DNA of 35,714 nucleotides from Smithellaceae bacterium (lineage in GTDB: Bacteria > Desulfobacterota > Syntrophia > Syntrophales > Smithellaceae): positions 1 through 35,714 of the forward strand of contig JAQUVQ010000029.1 in assembly GCA_028693285.1 (NCBI GenBank). The letters run 5' to 3'. The translations under genes and the position numbers were made by a program. Below are positions 1 through 8,398 of the stretch, in pieces. The first letter of the stretch is position 1, and the number at the start of each line of letters is the position of its first letter. The notes beneath the pieces were generated by a model. The model had not been told where the DNA came from. It saw only the letters and a list, made by a program, of their open reading frames with translations, and searched no databases.

Positions 1-1
1 C

Positions 2-568
2 TTAGGAATCAATGGCAGTCCGCATAAAAATGGCAATACATCGTTGCTGATCAAAACGGTTTTTCAAGAATTAAAAAACGAAGGAATTGAGACCGAGCTT
101 ATCCATATTGCACAAAAGCCTGTCAGAGGATGCAAAGGCTGTTTGAAATGCGTGAAAAATCAAAACAAACAATGCGTGTTTGATGACGACATCATGAACG
201 AATGTATTGGCAAAATGACCGCGGCAGATGGAATTATTTTGGGATCTCCAACGTACTTTACGGATGTAACCGCTGAAATGAAGGCCTTAATCGACCGGGC
301 AGGAATGGTTTCTATAGCCAATGGCGGAATTTTTAAGCATAAAGCCGGCGGTTCAGTAGTGGCGGTGAGAAGAGGCGGAGCAACGCATGCCTTTGATACG
401 ATGAATCATTTTCTTCATTACATGCAGATGTTTTTGGTGGGCGCCAGCTACTGGAACATGGTTTATGGATGGGCGCCGGGTGAAGTCAATAATGACCAGG
501 AAGGGATCGAGAACATGAAGACCCTGGGAAAAAACATGGCGTACTTGTTAAAAAAGTTAAGCATGTGA
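2..568 (+). CDS. Flavodoxin-fold iron-sulfur flavoprotein / NADPH-dependent FMN reductase family (5' end outside window)
   Basis: The reading frame is open from base 2, so the gene starts upstream and the true N-terminus is missing; the ATG at 44 is internal. The frame begins LGINGSPHKNGNTS, the phosphate-binding loop of the flavodoxin-like FMN reductase family. It is followed by four cysteines in the order C-x2-C-x2-C-x7-C (GCKGCLKC...QC). That compact pattern is typical of archaeal/anaerobe iron-sulfur flavoproteins, which hold a 4Fe-4S cluster beside FMN and act as electron-transfer reductases in the cytoplasm. GSPTYF is the second FMN-contact loop. The partner and substrate cannot be read from sequence. 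The gene is AT-richer than its right-hand neighbours. It ends 51 bases before the next gene, on the same strand; no terminator is evident between them. Confidence 0.85.
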   Translation, partial: LGINGSPHKNGNTSLLIKTVFQELKNEGIETELIHIAQKPVRGCKGCLKCVKNQNKQCVFDDDIMNECIGKMTAADGIILGSPTYFTDVTAEMKALIDRAGMVSIANGGIFKHKAGGSVVAVRRGGATHAFDTMNHFLHYMQMFLVGASYWNMVYGWAPGEVNNDQEGIENMKTLGKNMAYLLKKLSM

Positions 569-619
569 TGATTCCCTTGTTGAAACACTCAAGGCTTATC
601 TTGCAGGAAAGGACGAACC

Positions 620-2614
620 ATGGATATTATCGTTGAGACGAGAGCAAGCCGCATCACGGTGCAATGCTCCGGCCGGCTGGATGTTGCTTCCGCCAAAGAA
701 TTCGAAACGACTCTTGAGCCGCTGGTCAAGAAAAGCGATAAGCAGGTTGTTCTCGATTTTTCTCAACTGCAGTATATTTCCAGCGCGGGTATTCGATCCC
801 TGCTGTTTTTGATGAAGACGGCGGCTGCGAGCTCCGCGGCGGGACAAACGCGCAATTTGCTTCCTTTTCGTCTGATTCAGGCCAGTCCGGCAATCCGTCA
901 GGTGCTGGAACTTTCGGGCCTGCTCGAAAGTTTCTCCTCCGGTTTTCGGGCGACGCCGGGAACAAAACCGGTTCAAGGCAAAACCTATGCCGAACTTCTT
1001 CCGCTCATCCGCGGCGCTTTTCCATCGCCCGTCTCCAATGCGGACGCCGACCGCCACTTCGTAGCCGCCGTCGCGGGCGGGCTTGAACAGATCGACAAAC
1101 TGAAAACGGACCGGCCCTATCTTGGCCGGCGCGAAACGATTGACTATAGCCAGGCCCGGTCCCGACAGATTCCGGAAAACATGTCGGGTGTCGCTGAAAC
1201 CGTCGCCGACATCGCCGAATACATGCAGGGAGGATTTATCTGGAGCCATCCCCACACGCAGGAAAATGTCGTACCGCCGACAACCGTGCCTTCCATCATC
1301 GGCAATCTGTTTGGCGCCATCTACAACCCGAACGTCATCTCGGACGAATACAGCTATCGCGTGGGGCTTGCCGAAATTGAAACGGCCGCCATGTGCGCGG
1401 CCCTGGTCGGATATGATCCGCAAAGCGCCGCCGGATTTTTCACTTTCGGCGGAACCGGCACCTTTCTATACGGAGCGAAAATCGGCGTTGAAAAAGCATC
1501 TCCCGGAACGTTCGGCCGCGGCCTGCATGAGCCCCTGAAACTTGTGGCATCCTCCGCGGCGCATTATGCAAAGATCAATGTCTTAGGCTGGCTGGGCGTC
1601 GGAACGGACAACCTTGTGAGCGTTCCCACCGACGCCGATAATTCCATGGATCTCGCCGCCCTCGAAACCAATCTGCGAAGGATTCTGGACTCCGGAGAAA
1701 AGATCGCAGCCATCATCGCCACCATGGGCACGACCGATGCTTTCGGCATCGACAACCTCCAGTACATCGCCGGCCTGCGCGACAGCCTGGCCGCCGAATA
1801 TCAATTGCCCTACCTGCCCCATATCCACGCCGATGCCGTCATCGGCTGGGCCTGGTCGGTCTTTAACGACTATGACTTCGATGCCAACACCCTGGGTTTC
1901 AATGCCCGGACCCTGCGGTGCCTCTGGGATACGCATGTCAACATCAGCGCTTTGTCCCGCGCCGATTCCGTCGGCATTGATTTTCACAAAACGGGTTTCG
2001 GCCCTTATGTCTCCAGCATGTTTCTTTGCAAAAACAAAGACGACCTGAGCCTGATCAGCCGGGATGCGGGCCTCATGCCTTACCTGTTTCAATTCGGCAA
2101 CTATCATCCCGGCATTTTTACACTGGAGACTTCGCGGGCCGGCGGGGCCGCGCTCGCGTCTCTGGCCAACATGAAGCTGTTCGGCAAAGAAGGCTATCGC
2201 GGGCTTCTTGGGCACCTGGTCACGATGGCCGAAGTCCTGAGAAAACGACTCGACGAACATCCGGCCATGTGCCAGGTCAATGATTACAACTACGGTCCGG
2301 TAACCTTGTTTCGCGTATATCCTGATGGGATGAATGCAAAGGCCGTATTTTACGATGAGCTGAACAGCCCCGAGGCCGTCGAGAGTCTGAGGCGCAGCAA
2401 TGTCTATAACCGGAAAGTATTTGATGAACTGCACCGTCAGATGGAGCAGGAAAACGGTTTTGCGTTGTCGGTGACCGCTCATTACCGCACCGCCGCATGC
2501 GGAGAACCGGTCCTGGCCGTCAAGTCATTTGTCATGTCGCCTTTTATTGAAGAGCGGCATATGCAGGATCTCATCGAATGTCTGGAAAAGGCCCGCCGGA
2601 CGGTCGGCTATTAG
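620..2614 (+). CDS. STAS domain fused to a group II PLP-dependent decarboxylase-like protein
   Basis: 664 aa. Residues 1 to about 105 form a STAS (anti-sigma-factor antagonist) domain, with beta-strand VVLDFSQL then YISSAGIRSLL. S54/S55 sit where such proteins carry the phosphorylatable serine. From about 125 onward the protein is a fold-type I PLP enzyme of the glutamate/tyrosine decarboxylase group: FGGTGT (cofactor phosphate loop), HADAVIGW (H403, D405; PLP ring stacking and pyridine contact) and DFHKTGFGP, with K457 as the Schiff-base lysine. All key PLP residues are present, so it is probably catalytically active; the amino-acid substrate is unknown. The ATG follows CAGGAAAGGACG, giving a Shine-Dalgarno about 10 bases upstream. 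Domain reading is secure; STAS control of the enzyme is inference. Confidence 0.85.
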   Translation: MDIIVETRASRITVQCSGRLDVASAKEFETTLEPLVKKSDKQVVLDFSQLQYISSAGIRSLLFLMKTAAASSAAGQTRNLLPFRLIQASPAIRQVLELSGLLESFSSGFRATPGTKPVQGKTYAELLPLIRGAFPSPVSNADADRHFVAAVAGGLEQIDKLKTDRPYLGRRETIDYSQARSRQIPENMSGVAETVADIAEYMQGGFIWSHPHTQENVVPPTTVPSIIGNLFGAIYNPNVISDEYSYRVGLAEIETAAMCAALVGYDPQSAAGFFTFGGTGTFLYGAKIGVEKASPGTFGRGLHEPLKLVASSAAHYAKINVLGWLGVGTDNLVSVPTDADNSMDLAALETNLRRILDSGEKIAAIIATMGTTDAFGIDNLQYIAGLRDSLAAEYQLPYLPHIHADAVIGWAWSVFNDYDFDANTLGFNARTLRCLWDTHVNISALSRADSVGIDFHKTGFGPYVSSMFLCKNKDDLSLISRDAGLMPYLFQFGNYHPGIFTLETSRAGGAALASLANMKLFGKEGYRGLLGHLVTMAEVLRKRLDEHPAMCQVNDYNYGPVTLFRVYPDGMNAKAVFYDELNSPEAVESLRRSNVYNRKVFDELHRQMEQENGFALSVTAHYRTAACGEPVLAVKSFVMSPFIEERHMQDLIECLEKARRTVGY

Positions 2615-2787
2615 ACGCGTCTCTTGAGAAACCGTACGGGAGTCGATGGGCCCTGGAGAAGGAACCGGCTCATCATTTTTTTGGGGCTGTTTTTGTAAAG
2701 GGCGGCAAGCGTTTTGATATAGTCGTTCTGAGCCGCTTTTGGGAATAATGCTTGCCCATTCTGAATGGTCATACTGATGGACTGCAT
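2611..2787 (-). CDS. Possible small hypothetical protein (58 aa)
   Basis: A short frame on the minus strand between the decarboxylase and the caspase gene, starting MQSISMTIQNGQ and ending RFLKRRV. Its C-terminal half (NDYIKTLAALYKNSP, then MMSRFLLQG) has the look of real basic, helical protein. Its stop codon overlaps the decarboxylase stop on the other strand. Against it: no Shine-Dalgarno before the ATG at 2787 or the internal ATG at 2772, and no family recognised. It could be a distal cistron of the caspase transcript (75-base gap) or a gene remnant. Confidence 0.3.
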   Translation of the reverse strand: MQSISMTIQNGQALFPKAAQNDYIKTLAALYKNSPKKMMSRFLLQGPSTPVRFLKRRV

Positions 2788-2825
2788 GTAAAATATAAAA
2801 GTTGATCAAGGCGGCCCTTCGGTCA

Positions 2826-2845
2826 GGGCGGCGGGCGCGCCGCCC
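2826..2845. other. GC-rich hairpin between convergent genes
   Basis: Perfect 8-bp stem GGGCGGCG / CGCCGCCC with a 4-base loop, 18 bases past the caspase gene stop on the minus strand. No T-run follows in either direction, so it is not a classic intrinsic terminator, but it could protect or end transcripts. Confidence 0.4.
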
Positions 2846-2862
2846 AGAGAGCCTTTCGCGGC

Positions 2863-5769
2863 TCACCGCACCTGATATAAAGGACTGTCCTTTCCGAAAT
2901 TGATGATCAGCGGCGTCTGCTCATGGCCGATCTGCCTGGAGATTTGTGAAGTCATCTTTTGGGAATATTCCCCTAAACCCACAATGCTGACCTTGCCGTT
3001 TTTGTATTTGTCCGCCTGCCGGTTGTTGTTCAATCCGTCGAGCAGGGTGTAAGTGAAAAGGCCGTTTCCCTTATAGCCGTCCATCGCCGCCTGCTGGTCA
3101 TTGGCCGAGGCGAAAATATGCAGGCCCATCTTCCTGGCCAGCACGGACATTCGAGCGTCATAAAGACCGCTGATGATTGTGTCCACGCCGCCCGCGTGGC
3201 AGGTATCGAAGATAAACAACTGGCTTAAGGCTTTAATCTGTTTGGACATTTCAACAATTTCGTTGGAGCTGATCACGCCCGCATCATTTATCCGGCCATC
3301 GAAATCATGGGTGAGCATGTAATACTGATTCTGCAACAGGACGCCGTGGCCGGCCACAAAGAGGATAAAGCTGTCCTGTGGCTTGATGGTGTCGGCCAGC
3401 GCATTGATTTTATTGATAATATTTGTCTTGTTGGCCTCCTGGTCCGTCACCAGCGAATAATGAATGTTTTGGGGCCGATACAGCGTGGCGGACTGGGCTT
3501 TGATTTTTGCCTCCAGCTCTTTGGCGTCCTTGACGGCGTATTTGAGATTGACGCTGCTGTCTTTGTATTGGTCTATCCCGATGGAAAAAATATAAAGATG
3601 GGGATCCTCCGGCTTGATTCCGGAGTTGAATGTAATGGTTTTCAGGTAGCTCTGGACGGTGTTGCCGGCGTTAAAAGCGGAGACGGAAACCTCGTTTTCG
3701 CCGGCAATCGCATCGATTTCCCTGCAGTCTTCAAAGCGATCTCCCTTGGCTTGACTGGCGATAAACGCAGCGTCTGTCTTGGCTTTGATGTTGATGCTTC
3801 TCATATCCGCGTAGATAGACCGGCTGTTTAGCGAAGCCAACGAGGTTGTCCCGGTTGATGTTTTGGCAACTTCCCGGTAATAACCATCCGATTGGATGAG
3901 TTTGCCGTTGTGAAATAATCGCACCTCGCCGATGCCGCCGCCCGTGCTTTCGGCCTGATAACATACCTTGACCTTTGGCGAGTCGGTCTGCGGCGGCACG
4001 GTTGTAAATTCAACCGCGGGCGGTGGATTTTTCAGCGCCTCGTCAATTGTGAGGCTGACCAGGCTGCTGATGTCCTCGCCTTTAATCTTCGCCGACACGA
4101 TGTCCGGGCGGTAAAAAACATCGTAGAACTGGTCGATTCCATAGACCTTGCCGCCCACTTTGATGTGGAGATATTTATGGCCGTTCAGGGATGAATTGTA
4201 ATAGCCTTCGGGCGTGAGAACGATCCACTCGCCGTCTTTTAAACTGACGAACTGGACGATTTCCCTGCCGGCATCGATGTCCCAAATCCTTATCGCGCCG
4301 TCTTGTCCCCCGGTAAGAAAATAACGTTCATTATGTAAAAAGGCTACGGCAGGGACATTTCCCAGGTGACCGGCAAACTTCTTCAGAATCCTGCCGGAAT
4401 CCATATCCCAGAGTGAAATGGCGCCGCCAAAAGACTTTGTGGTAATCATGCGGCGTGTATCCGCGGAAAAGGCTCCAGCCCGTATTCCCTGCGAGCCGCT
4501 TTTCGCCCCGGCGGAATTGACATCATCCGCGGTAAATGTCCTGATTTCCCGGCCTGCGGCGACATCCCAGCTTTTAACCACCCGATCTCCGCTCCTCGAG
4601 AAAATCTGCCTGCCGTCCGGCGAGAAAGCCACGGAGGCGATCTGCCACTGGTGTCCTTCAAAGGTCTGCAACCTGTCGCCGGTTTGGACGTCCCACAGGA
4701 TCAGCGTCTTATCAAAGCTCCCCGAAAGAAGATATCTGCCGTCGGGTGAAAACACGATGGATTTGACGCCATCCGTGTGCCCCGAAAAGGTTCTGACTTC
4801 CCGGCCTGAAGCGGCGTCCAGGAGTTTGACGGTGTTGTCCCGGCTGCCTGACGCGGCATATTTCCCATCCGGAGAAAAGGTGACGTCCAGAATCAGCGCC
4901 TCATGGCCGGAAAAAGTCCATAGCGCCTGTTCCGCGTCGACATCCCAGCAGTTCACGGTTTTATCAAAGCTTCCTGAAAGGATGGTTTTGCCGTCGGGAG
5001 AAAAAGCCACGGCGTTGACGGCATCCGCGTGCCCCCGGTACGCGCGGATCTTTTTGCCCGCGGAAATATCCCAGAGATTAAGGGAATCTTTTTTATACCC
5101 CCCGCCGGAAATAAGGTATTTGCCGTCGGGAGAGCAACGGATTGCGTTGATCGTGTCACTGCCCGTGGGCGCGAAAATTTTTGCCGCTATATCGGCAGCC
5201 GTAACGGCGGGGGAGGCTGCCGGGACAGCTTTCTCAGCCGCCGCCGTTTTAGCCCCTCCTGGGGGAGATTCCGCCGTTCCGGATATGTATTGCGCTTTCT
5301 CGCCGGCGTGCGCGACCAGCAGGACGATTTTATCTCCGGGACGCAAAGCGGCAACGGCATCCTGAAACTCGCCGGGCGTTTTGATGTCCTTGTAGTTGAC
5401 GGAAAGAATGATATCGTTGAGCCGAATGCCCATTTTTTCCGCCGGACTTTCTTTGACCACTTCTGAAACAAAAACAACCGGCCACCTTCCATATTCCATA
5501 TGCATGATCCGCATATCTTTTCCCGTGACCGGCCGAACCGTTGCGCCAAACCAGGTCTTTCCCGCGGGGGCCGCCGTGGCTTGGGCCGTTGAAGAGGCCG
5601 TGCCCGCATTGGCTCCGGGAACGGCAACGGCGGGCCGGTCCATCGGAATGGTCCTGCCTCCTCTTGCGCCCATTCGGTCTTGCGAAAAAATATCCTGCGG
5701 CGCAAGGCCGGCTATCACCGCTGTCAAAAGCAGACTGAAAACCATTTTCAGAAAACACTTCTTTGTCAT
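2863..5769 (-). CDS. Exported PDZ - seven-bladed WD40 - caspase-family (peptidase C14) protein
   Basis: 968 aa. Residues 1-30 are a Sec signal peptide (basic MTKK, hydrophobic FSLLLTAVIAGLA), followed by a Pro/Ala-rich linker. A PDZ-like domain spans about 72-165 (GIRLNDIILSVNYKDI). About 200-510 holds seven WD40 blades with repeated FSPDGK, SGSFDKT and LWD motifs, i.e. a full propeller. A further beta-rich linker runs to about 720. The C-terminal caspase-like domain (about 722-968) has the catalytic dyad in FVAGHG (H808) and FDTCHAGG (C857), with an acidic residue (D855) in the usual place, so it is probably an active cysteine peptidase or orthocaspase. Cleavage preference cannot be read. 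A Shine-Dalgarno (GAGG) sits 9 bases before the ATG. Domain order suggests a periplasmic or surface scaffold that senses a ligand or misfolded protein and cleaves a target; that role is inference. Confidence 0.9.
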   Translation of the reverse strand: MTKKCFLKMVFSLLLTAVIAGLAPQDIFSQDRMGARGGRTIPMDRPAVAVPGANAGTASSTAQATAAPAGKTWFGATVRPVTGKDMRIMHMEYGRWPVVFVSEVVKESPAEKMGIRLNDIILSVNYKDIKTPGEFQDAVAALRPGDKIVLLVAHAGEKAQYISGTAESPPGGAKTAAAEKAVPAASPAVTAADIAAKIFAPTGSDTINAIRCSPDGKYLISGGGYKKDSLNLWDISAGKKIRAYRGHADAVNAVAFSPDGKTILSGSFDKTVNCWDVDAEQALWTFSGHEALILDVTFSPDGKYAASGSRDNTVKLLDAASGREVRTFSGHTDGVKSIVFSPDGRYLLSGSFDKTLILWDVQTGDRLQTFEGHQWQIASVAFSPDGRQIFSRSGDRVVKSWDVAAGREIRTFTADDVNSAGAKSGSQGIRAGAFSADTRRMITTKSFGGAISLWDMDSGRILKKFAGHLGNVPAVAFLHNERYFLTGGQDGAIRIWDIDAGREIVQFVSLKDGEWIVLTPEGYYNSSLNGHKYLHIKVGGKVYGIDQFYDVFYRPDIVSAKIKGEDISSLVSLTIDEALKNPPPAVEFTTVPPQTDSPKVKVCYQAESTGGGIGEVRLFHNGKLIQSDGYYREVAKTSTGTTSLASLNSRSIYADMRSINIKAKTDAAFIASQAKGDRFEDCREIDAIAGENEVSVSAFNAGNTVQSYLKTITFNSGIKPEDPHLYIFSIGIDQYKDSSVNLKYAVKDAKELEAKIKAQSATLYRPQNIHYSLVTDQEANKTNIINKINALADTIKPQDSFILFVAGHGVLLQNQYYMLTHDFDGRINDAGVISSNEIVEMSKQIKALSQLFIFDTCHAGGVDTIISGLYDARMSVLARKMGLHIFASANDQQAAMDGYKGNGLFTYTLLDGLNNNRQADKYKNGKVSIVGLGEYSQKMTSQISRQIGHEQTPLIINFGKDSPLYQVR

Positions 5770-6196
5770 ATGGGTTCCTCAATCAATAGACTGACCTCCG
5801 GGATGAAACCAATCGGGTTGGGGACGGTGGCCAGATTTTTGGCTTTTAAAAATCTTCAATTTTACACGCGGTCTGTATCCAGGACAGGGATGCAGACATC
5901 TGCGTCTGTACACTTCCTGCATGAAAAAGGGAAGCCGAATAAAAAAAGTAAAAAAAGGGGACGGTTCTATTTTCATTGAATCGCAAGTGAGAAATCATTA
6001 AAAGGTCTGCCAAAAGTTCGCGATGCTCCACAAAAGGGTTGATCCTGTGATTACCATGTCGGCCTAAAATCATTGACGTTTGCCTTGCAAAGACGTACCT
6101 TTCAATAAGCGAACAAAGGCTGTGAACAGTCAAGGAAACCAAACACCCTGTATTGATGGCTCGGCCGAAAAAATGGAAAGGAAGAGGATTGAAAAG
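5770..6196. other. AT-rich intergenic stretch with no clear gene; possible transposase/REP debris
   Basis: Between the divergent caspase and DUF4405 genes. No convincing start plus Shine-Dalgarno is seen apart from those of the flanking genes. A minus-strand frame (about 5846-6208) reads like degraded protein with no recognisable domain. Around 5948-5975 an A-rich run is followed by GGGGACGGTTCTATTTTC, which resembles the GGGGAC-type sequences found next to RAYT transposases. The promoters of both flanking genes must lie here, but none stands out. Confidence 0.35.
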
Positions 6197-6547
6197 ATGG
6201 GGAATCAAGTTGCTGATCGGTCAAGATTCAATATTCGCGTATTGGCATCGGTGGCTTTGTTTTGCGCTGGCGTATGGTTGGTTCCTTCCGGCATAGCGCT
6301 CCATTTTACATCACACGATGGCGTCCTCAAGTGGAGCCACTTTTTCATGACCATCCATAACACGGCTTCCTTTCTTTTCTTGATGGCGGCTGTCATTCAC
6401 GTGATTGTCCATTGGAAGGTTCTTACGCAATACGTGAACGCCAGGGTCGGAGAGTATATGAAATTCAAAAGAGAGCTGTTGATTGCCGTTTTGGGCGTGT
6501 CGGCGTTTGTCGTTCTGGTGGCGTTTCATGCAATTCCTTTTCCGTAG
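6197..6547 (+). CDS. DUF4405-type small membrane protein
   Basis: 116 aa from the ATG at 6197, chosen because GAGG lies 9 bases upstream; the frame is open further upstream to 6080 but that extension lacks protein character. Three hydrophobic segments are visible: VLASVALFCAGVWLVPSGIAL, FLFLMAAVIHVIVHW and LLIAVLGVSAFVVLVAF. Histidines lie near the membrane faces (LHFTSHDG, HFFMTIHN, HVIVHW). This is the arrangement of DUF4405 proteins, which resemble small b-type cytochrome subunits; haem binding is inferred from the histidines only. No partner dehydrogenase is adjacent. Confidence 0.7.
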   Translation: MGNQVADRSRFNIRVLASVALFCAGVWLVPSGIALHFTSHDGVLKWSHFFMTIHNTASFLFLMAAVIHVIVHWKVLTQYVNARVGEYMKFKRELLIAVLGVSAFVVLVAFHAIPFP

Positions 6548-6680
6548 GTTTTCAGTCGGCTGCGGATCCGGCAAGGCCTGCATACGGGGCATTCACTGAG
6601 CCGTCGCTTAGGTCGAGCGTGCACCGCCGTTCTGCCGTGCCTTTGCGGTTCTTTGGCGCGAAAGAAGAGGAACCGATAAG

Positions 6681-6824
6681 ATGATACGCGCATCAACGAT
6701 GAAAGATTTTCCCTACGGATTGAAATTGGCCGAAGCAATCGAGCCGCTGTTCGGACCCGTGATTGATGATCCGGCTTTTTGCGACGGCTTGAAACAGGTG
6801 ATCCGTGGTCATCTTCAGACATAA
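6681..6824 (+). CDS. Small hypothetical protein (47 aa)
   Basis: Starts MIRASTMKDFPYGLKLAEAI and ends KQVIRGHLQT. AGAGG lies about 11 bases before the ATG. The sequence looks like a compact soluble alpha-helical protein (KLAEAIEPLFGPVID). It lies between two small membrane protein genes on the same strand, so it may be co-transcribed with them. No family recognised; it could also be the surviving C-terminus of a decayed gene. Confidence 0.45.
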   Translation: MIRASTMKDFPYGLKLAEAIEPLFGPVIDDPAFCDGLKQVIRGHLQT

Positions 6825-6903
6825 AAGAACAGTCTTCTAAAACTTAAAATTAAATCCGGCTCCCCGTGAGCCTTATCATTGCGTCCGGTGGAGAAAAATT
6901 CAG

Positions 6904-7314
6904 ATGAAAACAAACAAGATTCGATTCCTCCTTGCGGCGATGCTCTCCTTTGTTTTTTCAATTCTTTATAATGGGATCGTTCATCTGGTCATTCTTGGCG
7001 AAGCCAACCAGCAAGTGGAATCATTGAGGCGGGTGGATTTTTCATCAAAAGTATGGATATCCATCCTGGCAACCCTCGCCGTTTCTTTTCTGTTCACGGC
7101 ACTCTATTCGTTCTTTGTTTCAGAGAAGAGTATTCGAAAAGGATTGTTTTTCGGTTTTGTCTTTGGGCTGTTAATCGCCGTCATCGTGGACATCAATCAG
7201 TATGTTCTCTATCCGTTGCCGTTCTTGCTGGTTGCAAAATGGGCATGGTTTGGAATGATGGAGTTCAGTCTGATGGGCATGATCGTGGGTTCTATCGTCA
7301 AAGACAAGACCTAA
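6904..7314 (+). CDS. Four-helix integral membrane protein of unknown function
   Basis: 136 aa. Four hydrophobic segments: about 7-30 (FLLAAMLSFVFSILYNGIVHL), 50-70 (ISILATLAVSFLFTALYSFF), 80-97 (GLFFGFVFGLLIAVIVDI) and 105-130 (FLLVAKWAWFGMMEFSLMGMIVGSIV). The topology is inner membrane with short basic loops (SEKSIRKG). No catalytic motif is seen and I do not recognise a characterised family. GGAG occurs about 11 bases upstream of the ATG. Confidence 0.65.
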   Translation: MKTNKIRFLLAAMLSFVFSILYNGIVHLVILGEANQQVESLRRVDFSSKVWISILATLAVSFLFTALYSFFVSEKSIRKGLFFGFVFGLLIAVIVDINQYVLYPLPFLLVAKWAWFGMMEFSLMGMIVGSIVKDKT

Positions 7315-7539
7315 CCTTCGTATCCCGACGGGCGCTGGTTGCCGCCTGCGCCCGCGCAACCGCTTCGTTCGAGATTGAGCTAAGGCTCGGAGTGTGGCTT
7401 GGTTTGCAGGCAATCTTTCAGGGTCAGGACAAATTGAAAGCACGGAAAATTCGATCCGGCAAGATCCGGCCTTTTAAAGAAAATTCTTTTCTGATAGTCT
7501 TTCCGCGAGATGCAATTCACCACGAATCAGGAATGGAAG

Positions 7540-8379
7540 ATGAATCTGACCGTTTCCTCCATGAATTCCGAAGAAGTCGCCCTGGCGGTGGATTGGGCCG
7601 CCAGAGAGGGATGGAATCCGGGCCTTCATGACGCAGCCTGTTTTTATGCTGCCGATCCGACGGGATTTTTTCTGGCCCGGTTCGGCGGAAAACCGGTGGG
7701 ATGCATTTCTGCCGTAGCTTACGACGAGCGATTTGCGTTTGCCGGCTTCTACATCGTCGAAACCGAATACCGTACACAGGGCATCGGACATGCGCTGGTT
7801 GAAAAAGCGCAGGATCATGTCGGCGGCCGCATCATCGGAAATGATGCCGTCGTTGCCCAGCAGGAAACTTACCGGCGTCTGGGATTTGCCGTCGCCCACC
7901 GCAATATACGTTTTCAGGGCAAGGCGACTCGCGCTCTCCTGCGTCCATCCGAAATCGTTGATCTGTCCGTTGTGCCGTTGGATGACCTTTTGGCCTATGA
8001 TCGAAAGATGTTTCCTGCCCCGCGCACGTCTTTTTTGCGGCAGTGGATCCGGCAGCCCGAAGGCGCGGCTCTGGGCCATGTAAAAAAAGGAAGGCTTTCC
8101 GGATACGGCGTGATTCGGAAATGCCGCCGGGGGTATAAAATCGGTCCTTTGTTTGCCGATGATGAAGAAACTGCAGGGATTTTATTCGGGGCGCTTACAG
8201 AAACCGCCGCCGGTCACTCCTTCTGCCTCGACATTCCTGAACCCAACGCAGGCGCACAAAGGCTGGTGACGCGCCATGGCATGGAAAAGGTTTTCGAAAC
8301 CGCGCGCATGTATCGCGGTCCGGCCCCGATCCTTCCGCTGGAAAAAATTTTCGGCGTCACGAGCTTTGAATTAGGCTAG
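7540..8379 (+). CDS. GNAT family N-acetyltransferase (YitH-like, two-domain)
   Basis: 279 aa from the ATG at 7540 (AGGA upstream); an in-frame ATG at 7510 would add ten residues but lacks the family's usual N-terminus. The first half is a GNAT domain: EEVALAVDWAAREGWNPGLHDAACFYAADP is typical of the YitH type, and YRTQGIGHALVEKA is the acetyl-CoA pyrophosphate loop (motif A, R/Q-x-x-G-I/G). The second half (from about 140) matches the extra C-terminal domain of these proteins and ends RMYRGPAP. It transfers an acetyl group from acetyl-CoA to an unknown amine in the cytoplasm. It stands alone, convergent to the TRAP remnant 19 bases away. Confidence 0.85.
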   Translation: MNLTVSSMNSEEVALAVDWAAREGWNPGLHDAACFYAADPTGFFLARFGGKPVGCISAVAYDERFAFAGFYIVETEYRTQGIGHALVEKAQDHVGGRIIGNDAVVAQQETYRRLGFAVAHRNIRFQGKATRALLRPSEIVDLSVVPLDDLLAYDRKMFPAPRTSFLRQWIRQPEGAALGHVKKGRLSGYGVIRKCRRGYKIGPLFADDEETAGILFGALTETAAGHSFCLDIPEPNAGAQRLVTRHGMEKVFETARMYRGPAPILPLEKIFGVTSFELG

Positions 8380-8398
8380 CCTGACCCCTGGAGAACCC

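Noticed and set aside
1583..2482. 299-codon frame antisense to the decarboxylase
   Set aside because: The plus-strand gene has clear STAS and PLP motifs; the antisense frame has none.
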